DNA from: Coprinus comatus | Taxonomy: Eukaryota; Basidiomycota; Agaricomycetes; Agaricales; Agaricaceae | DNA: 64,000 nt | Assembly: GCA_034638255.1 (NCBI GenBank) | Contig: JAWPGT010000011.1 | Location: 372,001-436,000 of the forward strand | Direction of reading: 5' to 3' | Shown: positions 51,856-62,341 of the stretch, piece after piece | How the letters are laid out: the number at the start of each line of letters is the position of its first letter | Numbering within the stretch: the first letter of the stretch is position 1 | Notes under the pieces: model-generated | Seen by the model: the letters and a program-made list of their open reading frames with translations, nothing else | Told to the model about the DNA's origin: nothing | Databases searched by the model: none | Program-made: the position numbers and the translations under genes

Positions 51856-52916
51856 TTAGAGGTCCTGGCACATATGCCTTTGAGGGTGTAAGTACTAAGA
51901 GACGACCATACTATATGTAATCAATAGTTAACATACCCATGTAGTTATATATTCGTAGAGGTCTTGGGTTCTATCCCTCCTCGAATTATTCAAGATGTTT
52001 GTGCAATATGCAATACCAGTCTCATTATTCAAAAGTCCAAATCGCCAGCTTCGCCCATTAGTCAATCCATATTTCATGACTCTATGCTTGGCAATGCCAG
52101 AGGAATTACTTTGTTGCATCAGATTTATAATATTTGTAACGAAGATTATCAAGTACTTACGCGGCACGGCAGTCAGCCAGCATCTGGTGCAATACATCCA
52201 AACCCACCGTATCGTCTTCACCGCCTATCTTGAAGAAGTCTAGCCGCTTGACTTTTATCAACATGATTTCATGTGAAATCTCTTCTGCCAACAAGTTACC
52301 CATGGTTTTAATCTTGAATTCATCAATCTTTGACTCAAATCCCTTGTATGACCCCGACCCTTCAAAAAAAACAGGTAAGTCAATTCCTCCTAAGGATGAC
52401 GGGTATATGATCCTACAATTGTTAAAATATTTGCGTAATCTACTCCCGTATCTGAGTCCGGGATGTAGTACATTTGTTGGGCGTCCATCCCCATCTAAGG
52501 TTGTGAGAGCAATCATTGCATAATCTGCCTTTCTTGGCATGTGTATATCCATATCACGACGAATGTTGTCGATCACTTTGTCATCACCATACAGTTGAAA
52601 CTGACGTGTGAGCATTCCTGCATAGTTATTAGACCTCCACATGTGGTTGATCTGGGTTTCAACATCAGAAAGATTGCTCATTTCCGACTTGAAAAACAAC
52701 TGTAGTTAGTAACCATAGGGTCAAATTTCAAAGATGATAGTGGCTTACATATTCAGATAATACGTAGGCTGGGTTCAATAATGAGTCAACTCTGTTAATG
52801 ACACCCAGCGAGACAGGTTGAACAGCGTGAAGGGCCCTGAAGTCCGGTGATTGGATCACTGCAAGGACTTCCTCTGCATCGAAGATATTCCTTGCAACAA
52901 TACCAAGTCGTTTCAT
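51856..52916 (-). CDS. four-exon gene of unknown function, 305 residues
   Basis: Exons 52749-52916, 52161-52699, 51937-52108 and 51856-51894 join in phase; introns of 49, 52 and 42 bp have GTAAGC/GTAAGT/GTATGT donors and AG acceptors. The protein starts MKRLGIVARNIFDAEEVLA, includes MSNLSDVETQINHMWRSNN, IYPSSLGGIDLPVFFEGSG, HEIMLIKVKRLDFFKIGG, and near the C-terminus KYGLTNGRSWRFGLLNNE. The last phrase resembles the pattern (TDG.W.F) seen at the end of some fungal PD-(D/E)XK-like domains, with EIMLIKVK at the place of the usual E-x-K strand, but the match is weak and I do not assign it. Lies between F-box pseudogenes. Confidence 0.75.
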
Positions 52917-54180
52917 AATTATCTGGCACGTACGGTCGGGTATGGATATACGCTGTAGAAGGAGACTGGATCAATACAACCAGGTGAAGTCGGGTGTGAA
53001 TTTGTATTCTTGGAGTTGGGTGTGTGCCCTTTTTTATAGGTGCTAAAGTAAGCTATTGAGGGTATGATCCAAGCACATGATCCATTGTCTAGTACCGAGG
53101 TATAGAAAGAACAACAAAATAAATTGTGGTCAAGTGAATGGTGTCAGATACTGGTCAGCTATTGGTCAGCTATGCTGCAGATGCACATCTTGCAAAATTC
53201 CCATGTGTAACCATCACTTGGCGCTTCCTTTGTCATAGCCCGTTTCAAACAGGCATAAAGGCTCACGACTATGGACGTGTACAAACTAGGGACAACAACC
53301 TTCCTGTGGTACAGTACTTAGAAGCAACAAGGAAGTATTAAGTCAGATTTCTTATTTTTCGACCATTAACAACAACATGTATTTTTATTTCTTACGTAAT
53401 AGTGATCGGTGATCAGAGATTACAACATTAGTGGCTCCTTGTCCCATTCTATGTTGACAGTACTTAGATCGATCAATCGCGCCCATCCAAGAAAACAAGG
53501 ACCACATTGACCCGATTTCATTTTATTGATACTACTACGTTTATCACAATGTGTCGTCTTACAATCTCCCTTCTTCCACCTCAGAAAACTCATCTCTTGT
53601 TTCTTGAATCTGCAATCCTCAACAAGGACCAATCTGGACCAATCCATAATGATTTTTTCAGGGTTGTTTTAATCGTCACTGACTTACCTTGTAAAAATAT
53701 AAAATCAATCCAAAAACAGGACTTCTGCATTGTATTTCGGTTCTTTCCTGCATAATAAAGAGGTCGAGTTCTCAGATTACAATTCAATACACAATAAGGA
53801 TCATAAACATTTTACCAAAAGGTAGTCAGTTCAGTGACATCGGGTGACTACTATTACTGAATGCGTTTGAAGAAGGGTACATACCATAAAGCATGATGAT
53901 GTTATCACTGTTGTAACAACGTGTCAGATGCCATCAGGGAGCAGACTCGCCTTGAAGAACTAAAGAATTCATCCTCAAATACAATGCTCGCTTACTTTAG
54001 AGTAGTAGTATCAGAGTTTCGTGGGATGATGGCAACAAGAAAACAAGGTCTTGAATGATCGACACAAATTCCATTCCATTAACACCAGTAGGCATCGTGA
54101 CTTGGCATATGGTGACAATGCAAGTACTCCTTGTTCTTGAAAATCCCTCAAACTTCTACACAATTTTCTAGCATTTTGCG
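52917..54180. other. intergenic, no gene seen
   Basis: Contains the probable promoter of the gene at 51856-52916 and only short unsupported frames. No repeat or element end recognised. Confidence 0.55.
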
Positions 54181-54812
54181 ACTATCGCTGGTTCAGTATG
54201 GTGTTGATCAAAACGTATATTGGCCCCTTATCCGATATCCCGAGCGGCTCGTACTCACCTCCAGTCGGCCCTCCCCACCTGACTTCTATGTTTTACCAAT
54301 TCAGGGTTTATATCACTACATCAAATCACATTATCGTGGTTGACTCGGGCTGTATCGATATATATGCTATTCGACAAGTAAAAGAATATGGAGATAGCAG
54401 TCTCGAAGATATACAGCACAAGGCTTCTCCCCTTCTCCATATAGTCTGCGCTGCGGCTCTGAATCGTACCTCGATTCCGTTCGTATTTCAAGGATATACA
54501 TGGCTTATTTTCGGTCATCAGGATCATATACACCCAATCCGAATACCTTGCAATGAAGATGATGACTTCAAGACTGTTTCACTTGGCAACTATCCAATCG
54601 GTCGTCACGATGGAAGTGCCCGCCCAACATCTACCATCAGAGTGTGGCCTGGATATACTTCAGGTGCTGTGACATGTTCTTGGGATGCGGACCCAATGAA
54701 CGTTACTTCATTTTCAGCTCGACCAATAGTACTTTCTAAAATCAGTTTTCGCGCGTCTCGAGAGAGTTGGGCTCGCAGGGGGAATAGATTCCATAATCCT
54801 CCAGAGCTCTAG
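54181..54812 (+). pseudogene. F-box family fragment (copy 4), C-terminal part only
   Basis: Similarity to copy 3 begins at LSLVQYGVDQNV (about 54184) and continues, after a frameshift near 54300, with IIVVDSGCIDIYAIRQVKE, LHIVCAAALNRTSIPFVFQ, YTWLIFGHQDHIHPIRIP and NVTSFSARPIVLSK to a stop at 54812. The F-box and first half are absent, so it is a truncated duplicate. The 204-codon frame from 54198 is mostly this fragment. Confidence 0.72.
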
Positions 54813-55034
54813 GGATAACGAATGTATTGGATTAGATCCAGTATTGTAGTACCAATGTTAAAAGGTTTGTCAACCCATAACTTATAATTTAAAGGTGTTA
54901 TAACCTATTGATTTATTCATAATTGAATTGATAACGGGTTTGGGTTTTGTAGAACAAAGTATATAAAAAGTACAATTAACAGAATTAAGAAAGCAAAAAA
55001 ACTAAATAAAAAAACATTGAAATTAGAAACGGAA

Positions 55035-56725
55035 TTATAGGATATCTAATAGAGTACACGTCTGGCCATCAGATGCTCTTCGGGGAACCAGAATTACACG
55101 ACCAATGCTTTCATCTAGCCCTCCGATTCTAATATCATCATGCGATATTGATTTGGCGGATCGTAGATCCAAAGTTTCCTTCGCATAGGACATATCTCTC
55201 CGCGAACAACAAGCCAGAATTTGAAGTGATAGGTCTTTTTTGAGAGTGACCATTGCACGTGAAGTACAATATCGCTGCATCTTCTCTGACTTGGATCCAA
55301 AGAGCGGCATTTTCAGAACCAAACTACTTCCGGTGCCATCGGAAGGATCCAATCCAAACACAATGACTCCATCATCGTCTCCGCCAGTCACTACCCAAGT
55401 TGCTTTCGCATTGATATTATTATCCAAGTTGAAAGGTTTTGAGCAACTTTCAGTGGTCATACAAACGCTACATATTGGTTTCACGAGCGATTGTTTGTAT
55501 CCCTGCCCCTGGACATTTCCAATTGTATAGAAATCGACGTGTTCTTTCCTATACACCAGGATAGTACCATCCGGTGTAAGATGTATATCTGACTATGTGA
55601 GGCTTCAATGCAAGTTTGCATATTTAAAAAAATAAAAATCAACGTACGAAATCTTCACAGGGTAGTAGTTCAACCCGCATTCTCTCTTTGTCAATATTTT
55701 CTATCTTGTTGTCTGAATAACGTAACAACGACAGGTAGGGCTTTTCCCCTGACCATAGTTCAACCATATGCATCCCATTGAAGGCTAAAGCTATTCGTGA
55801 CGAGGTGCATGGATCCTCCCATCTTGCAAGAGGCATAACAGTGAGGAATGTCCGTTCTCCATATCCAACTAGATCGACCTGATACACAAATGTCCGAGTT
55901 TTCATCTCATCTGAAGGTATCAATACCGAGTGAGCGAGTCATGTCTCTGTTGGATTGTGTGACACAAACATACCATGAGGCGGCAACCTATCTTTCCAAT
56001 CATTCCACATAACAACATGAAGCGATAACATACTGCTTCTCGGATTGACCCAAATCTTAAAGCGTACAAGTTTATCGCTAGACTCATCCATTATATCACC
56101 CTGTCCTGGGTCTACGAGAATGGTTGGTTTGATCTCTGGTTTATTCAAATCAAGTCCTAGTAGTCGACCTCGTTTGTCAGTCGCTAGTAACCATCGTCCT
56201 CCGGGAATGAATTCGACATCGACAATGCCGTCGGGCATATTGAATGGTGTCATTTTGAGTGATATCGGCTTATCTGAAAACCAAGCTGTTTGAACCTTGT
56301 ATCTTCGAATCACCCAACGTCGGATTTCGGACTCGATATAGTTTTCTAGGGACATTTCCATGGGAGTTGATATCCATTCTGATTGAAGCTTGAGCGCCAA
56401 GCTACGCCATAGTTTCTGATGTGTGATGATAGAGTACCATCGTTCACATGTCTTGGGGAAGAAGAAGAGGAATAAATAAAAACAAGCCTTTTGAAGTAAG
56501 ACAAGAACATACCATGGTTGCCGCCAGCAGCTCCTCCCAGTCCAAGCATCGGAATATTTCACCGAGAACCTCAGGAGATAACTTTTGTATGAAGCAAGAA
56601 CGTTGTTGTGAGTAGAAGCTGGGTATAGAGAATGTAGATGGGTATAGAGAGCTGCGTTTGAGTTTAGAAGAGCCGAAGAAGTCAAGTAAGTGTGATTGAA
56701 GCCAGCTTCCAAATGCAAGTGCCAT
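55035..56725 (-). CDS. F-box protein, intact member of the cluster
   Basis: Exons 56513-56725, 55974-56451, 55648-55910 and 55035-55592 join in phase to 503 residues; introns of 61, 63 and 55 bp have GTATGT or GTACGT donors. F-box near residues 48-67: KLSPEVLGEIFRCLDWEEL, followed after intron 1 by ERWYSIITHQKLWRSLALK. Later segments: VEFIPGGRWLLATDKRGRL, FVYQVDLVGYGERTFL, MVELWSGEKPYLSLLRY and VLVYRKEHVDFYTIG-like, suggesting a beta-rich propeller-like C-terminal half, which is inference. F-box proteins usually bind Skp1 in SCF ubiquitin ligases; the substrate is unknown. It has three or four broken paralogues nearby and one at 28136. Confidence 0.88.
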
Positions 56726-57996
56726 GACAGTATGTAGTTAAGGGGGTATGGGATGGATATCTGCACGATATGTGTGTGGTGTGAACTAGATATATGATAG
56801 TTGTTTATTGTTGTCTTTTTGTATAATGTTGTATTCTTCGCGCCTGCCGAATCATGTCATCGAGCTTCGATTGGAATGTTGTGTGATCTACGTTGTCCTC
56901 CCCATGTCTTCCATCCTGTTAACATCTCAGCTCCTATAATATAATTTGTACTTATCATCAGACATATATATTCTCCTGCAGTTAAATTCGGTTTAAGATG
57001 CTTTTAACGGTGCCAAGGTTCAAGTTTTAAAGTCCAGACGAAAGCCTTTTGTTCTGTTTTGAGAACAAAAAGCGTTGGGAGGGCTGCAACACAGCCACCA
57101 CTATTCGCCAATTGCCGAAATAATAAAACTACATCAAAATTTGTCCTTGGCTCAGAACCTAACTTGCAGGTATGCCTGAACACGCATCCGTTGGAACTCA
57201 TCCCCGTGCTAGTTTTTTCAGGCTACTAATTGAAGCATCTCAAATGTTGATTAATACCTGCACTCACCGTTCAAAGATACAAATACGTCGTGTTCGTTAT
57301 GGTTCGATGGGTAGTAAGATTGAGTCTAACTGATACACTTTCATTGATTATTATCTGCTGAGAAATTAATAACTTTCTACTACTCACCAAGAGCTCTAGT
57401 CACATCTACAAATCCAATCACTGCAGTTTGTACTAAATTTGGGTCCCTTCTATTTTGAACTACAAAGGTCATCAAAAAAAGAGTTAAGACTGTCGGGTAA
57501 TATTATTTAAAGTAACAAATCTAGTGGGCGTAGCATAATCCAAGTTGGGGAAGTTGTCAAAGATGCGATGGATTTCTTCATGAAAACCAATTCAAGGATA
57601 ATAATTAAAATTAAATCACTGTATAGCGGGGGTGGGTATATGAGTATTGGTAAAATCAACGTCCTGCAATCAGGTTTGAGTCGGACTGACCAGGAAGGGT
57701 AGTGATAGTGTGTATATTCCAGGTTACTTGAATGAGAACATTTGTGTGGAAAAGCAGACTCGATTTCAGCCTGTGTGTCATGGAGTCAAGATGAGGGCGA
57801 CACTAGTACTCCTGCAACAGTAATCTGAACAATGAGTATAAGTGCCACCGTTCTCTGGGTTTAAATAACCTATCGGCTTGCAATCCGCTTGATTTTCTAA
57901 ATATAGAACTGTGTTTGCACAATGACGTCAATGGTGCACCTGCGATGAGACTTATAATCTCTCTTCCTACTTCCACCTTAATTCCTAAGCCCAACC
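56726..57996. other. intergenic region between divergent genes
   Basis: Holds the presumed promoters of the F-box gene (minus) and the HAM1-type gene (plus). A 65-codon minus-strand frame at 57004-57201 has no support as a gene. I see no element ends. Confidence 0.6.
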
Positions 57997-60900
57997 ATGG
58001 ACGCATGTCTCTCCTGTTTCTCTTCTAACAATTCGGAAGACGACGACCAGGAACCATTGTTGTCTAAACAGCAAAGACACAGACGTGTACCTTTGAACGT
58101 CAACATTCCGCCCCCACCAAATGAATCATTAACCAAGATTATTGAAATATTAAAAGCTTTGGGTACTGGAAAGCTACCCTCGCAGGAACAGATAAATGCA
58201 TTTCTACGACGTGTATTGCAATCGAATTTGTTGCAACAAACTCCAAATGCACAAACTCCAACCACGCCCGATGTTTTGCGCGGTAATGGACCTATGAGCC
58301 AACAAGGCAGGAAGATTGTCAAAGATTTAGAAGAGGTTATTCAGGCTATTTTGCAATTTGGAATGGAGAAGAACGGTAGGAATGGTTTCTCCGAACTCTT
58401 CACTGTCATCCGTTTGTTTAACAGTCGACATATGCGTGTATATAGATGACAATATGGTTCAAGACATCATATTTGAGCTCTCTTTTATTGGTATGGACGA
58501 GTCCACGATTTCACTGAAGGACGAAGCTGCGGAAAAGATGGACAAGGCAAAAGAACAAGTGAACAATGTACAGGAGAAATCTCAAGATCAAGGTATGCCT
58601 TAATACATTGTTTCGATGAATATTACTTATATATTAAGCATGTCTAGATTCATCCGAGTTGTCGTCTGATGTACGAACACTAGTCGACGCTATTAAGTCC
58701 CTCTGCACAACCTTCCTCACCTCATCAGTTTTCCGTCTGATACTGGCTGACGCAATCGTCATTGGGCGCGAGCTAGTAGGGCATGCTGCTGCAGATATTA
58801 ACGCTGCCGCATTAAAGGTTCACAAGATGGCGGAAGGTGTCAAACAGCAGGCTGGTCAAATTGATCCAGGAATGAGTTCTGATACACAGAAAGATGTCAA
58901 CGTCAAAGAGAAGGCAAGCGATTTGGTCGAAGAAGGAAAATCATTCGCGCAAGTTGCTGCTACGGAGGCCAAAACCTCTATGGAGGAGCACAAGAAAGAC
59001 TGGAAAGAAATAGGGACCAAGGTTGGAGATGAAGCCAAGGAGCAACTTGTAGCACGCATTCAAGAGGTTAGTGATATATATATATATACTGGTAAAAGTA
59101 TGAGATATACTTAACGAATATGAAAGATGGTAGCTCGAGCACAAAGGGACCCTTCGTCAAGACGTGCATTCATTGCAATACTGCATAATATTCGTAAATA
59201 TTCTCAGAGGATTGCGTCTGCAGCACATCAAACTATAGAATTCGCACACGACACTTCAAAGGCACCTGAAAAAACGTCTGCATCCAAAAAAGAGTCGAAG
59301 GATGATAAAGTCCAGGATTCTTTGAACGATATCTCAACTTACCCTCCTACTACAAAAGCACCCCCATCTCCTACTCCAATGACACTTATCCCGGGAATTG
59401 AAATCTATTCACCACATCTCCAAAATGCTTTACGAAAGTCCAAGGAAATGCTTGAACGAATGGCTCAAGGTCACAATATCGATGGTTTGCTGGAAAGTTT
59501 GGGTGAACTCGTTAAACAATCAGTTGAAGTACCTCGCGAATTTGGAAGGAGTGCCGGAAAGCTTGCACAAGAGAAATTCACTGATGTAAACGTCCCTTCC
59601 GGTTCCGGAATATCTACGAATACAGAAGAAACTAAGCATATAGGTGAAGCTGATGAAATGTCTTCCTCAGATGAAGGTGTGAATATAGGAAAAGCTGGAG
59701 ATAATGGAGATAATGGAGATGGAAATGGAAATGTTTTTGCTATGTATTTTTCCAGTATTGGTCGATATTTGGATAAGGCATTGACTGAACCTGGATGGGC
59801 GACGTCCAAGAGGGGAAAAGAGCTTTGGAAACTTTGTATGACGCTACACAAGATTTATTGCATATAGCTGGTGAAGTTGTAGCTGATGCTGAAGATATTG
59901 CAAAGGAATCTGTAGGGGAGGCGAAGAGAGGTCCGATGAAGAAGTCGCAAACGTTTGGCAAGAAGAAGGGAAAGAAGGCCAAGGGGAAAGATGTCCAAGG
60001 GGATAGTAGTAACGGTAACAGAACACTGATTTCAGATTCCGCTCAAGATGATGTCCAGAAAGCCACCAATCAATGGGTACGAGTTGTTGCGAAATTACTT
60101 GACCAAGCTGGGGAATACGTTGATGCTATGGAGAAGGATAAAACAACTATGCGTTTAGTTCATGGACTTGAAACTCTTCGAACGGATGCGGAAGAATTAT
60201 TTGGAACCGGTCGTGAACGTGTGGGTCAAGCTGCGGATAGGATGAAATCTCAAATGACGAAGAGTAGGGAGAGAACTGGAATACTTGGATTGTATACGGA
60301 ATGGTTAGGTTGGGCAATTCCAAGATTACTCAGAATTTTACCATTGGGAGGAATACCGATACCTCGGATTGAGGTTAAATCTGATAATATTGAAGGAGCG
60401 ATTGAAGCTTTGTGGATTAGAGGAGCGGCACTTCGAGGTAACGCAGGTGGTAGTATTAATGGAAGAGAAGGAATTGCTCCGGGTGCTTCTTGGCAAGGTG
60501 AAGCTAGTGCTAGAGGATCGACAGTAACTTCATATGACGAAGGTGGAGTTGGAGGTAAATTGTTACCTGATGAAATTGTTATTCGACAATGGACGGAGGT
60601 AAGAGTGAGGCTTGCTGAAGGACTTGGTGCTGCTGCGCTAGGTGCAGAAGATGCGAAGAGAAGAATGGGAATGTTGAGAGAAGGAAATAGGAGGAGCCTG
60701 CGGGGATTGAGTCAACTTCACGTTTACGAATACAGATGGATGGTATAAAAGCTTGTGCTCGTGGTATGGGATATTACTTCAGGTCAGCGTTTTTAGTTGG
60801 TCTAAAGATTACTGAAAAAAGCTGACTTTTTTTGTAGATATAACGGATCATTGATTTCATACGAGGATGAGGGAGTGCTGAGTGTTGATTTGGGAACAGG

Positions 60901-62152
60901 AGAAGGAGGAGGAAGACATTCTGGATTCGGAATGGATCTTGAGCTTGAAATCGAGAGTAGTGATGTGGAAATGAATCTTAATGCCGCAAACAATTTCACA
61001 GATATTCCTTTACTCATCGTAGAAGAAGTCGTTGATGAAGTTGAAGACGATGAAGAATCTGATTCGGAAATGCCTAAAAACAGGGACGTTCAACAAGCCA
61101 TTTCAGTCGTTGGAGTTGGAATTGGAACTCATCCATCTGGTCCTTCAAAACCTCCTATCAATATCGCTCTTGAAAGTGTGAAACCTTTATTCAAAGTATT
61201 GAATGTTGATATGGATTTGAGAGGGATGAAGTTTAGAATTGATAATAGTCGACATTGGATTTTGAATAATCTTTTCTTTCAACCGTTTGGTGGAAGTTTG
61301 GTTTCGAAAATGGCGAAAAGTGGAATGGAGAATCAGGTTAGGAAAGGGTTGGAAGCGGTTTCGAAGGGTTTGAGTTTGATTTTGATGGAAGCTAAGGAAA
61401 GAGCTGTTAATAGGAAAATTCGAAAAGATACTATGGAGGTGGCGGGAAGTTATGATAATAGGAACAGTGGTAATCTTGGACCTAGACAAGGAGAAGGAGG
61501 TGATGGTGATGAGGATAGTGATGGGCGTATGAAAATAAGTGATGTGTATGCGACTTTATTGGAAAGGGGACCTCAGATTTTGGAATATTATACCGATTCA
61601 AAAGGTGATGGTGATGGTCAAAATGTGGAGGAATCAATGCACACGCGTACGGAAGTTACTGGTAGAGGCATTATACATGCTTCTAAAACTCGTACACGGG
61701 CTCGAGTCGAACAACAACCAATAGCTAGTGGAAGTATGAGTGTTCCTCATATTACTGCGTATCAAGGAGGTTCGGAGGATATAGATGTTTTGAGAAAAGA
61801 GAATAGCGAATTGGAAGTGGGTGCTGATAGGATGCAAGGTCGTGATGCTGTAGGCGACGTAAATGCCAACGAAGAAGATAGTCATGAAGTTACAGTAGCT
61901 ATTGGAACTGGAGCACAATTGTTCCCTGGGAAAGGAGGACCTTATGGTATACCCAAAGATACGAGCACTGCAAAAGATGGTGTTATGAAGGATGTGAGAG
62001 AGGGAATGGTTCAGGTTAAGGATAAGGTTGGGAAGGGGTATGATGATGTTATAGGGAAAGGAAGAGGTAGGAAGATGATGATGGGACGGTATAATAATAA
62101 TGAGAAAACACACAGAGATGATTGGAGGAGTTCTGCATTTGACTTACTCTGA
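57997..62152 (+). CDS. HAM1_N-type protein, five exons, two apparent one-base deletions
   Basis: Exons 57997-58375, 58446-58592, 58648-59066, 59127-60782 and 60838-62152; all four introns have GT...AG borders. The start context is caaccATGGac. Exon lengths sum to 3916, two short of a multiple of three, matching two places where the frame must shift: near 59827 (after GWATSKRGKELW) and at about 60697 (after EGNRRS). With both counted the protein is about 1305 residues. Helical N-terminal half with GWATSKRGKELW and DKTTMRLVHGLETLRTD; LLPDEIVIRQWTEVRVRLA; RLRIQMDGIKACARGMGYYF then YEDEGVLSVDLG; C-terminal part KFRIDNSRHWILNNLFFQP and an acidic, disordered tail. This pattern fits fungal proteins with HAM1_N and HAM1_C (DUF4449) domains, predicted lipid-binding-like, function unknown. 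Confidence 0.82.
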
Positions 62153-62341
62153 TTAGGGAAGTACAGAGCTCGTAGTTGCACACACTAGCGTTTTCCCTCT
62201 ATCCTTCGTATCAAACGTTTTATATGTATATTATGTGGTATCCTATCATGCAAATAGCAAGATGTCTTTATCAGAACAATATAAAAATATGAGCGACAGG
62301 TCATGGAAAAAAGAGAACGAGAAAAAACAACCATCAATTAA
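62153..62341. terminator. short convergent 3' interval between HAM1-type gene and PRP3
   Basis: Only 189 bp separate the two stop codons. Both genes must end transcription here; AATATAAAAAT-like and poly(A) runs near 62278-62290 are possible signals. No other element seen. Confidence 0.4.

Noticed and set aside
53138..53787. Small frames in the 53-kb interval
   Set aside because: Short, no conserved motifs, overlapping on both strands.
57004..57201. 65-codon minus-strand frame
   Set aside because: No motif, no splice context, AT-rich intergenic setting.
59840..59865. A tiny intron in the HAM1-type gene instead of a frameshift
   Set aside because: The GTATGA...AAG interval would be about 22 bp, too short, while a single missing base gives a reading typical of the family.
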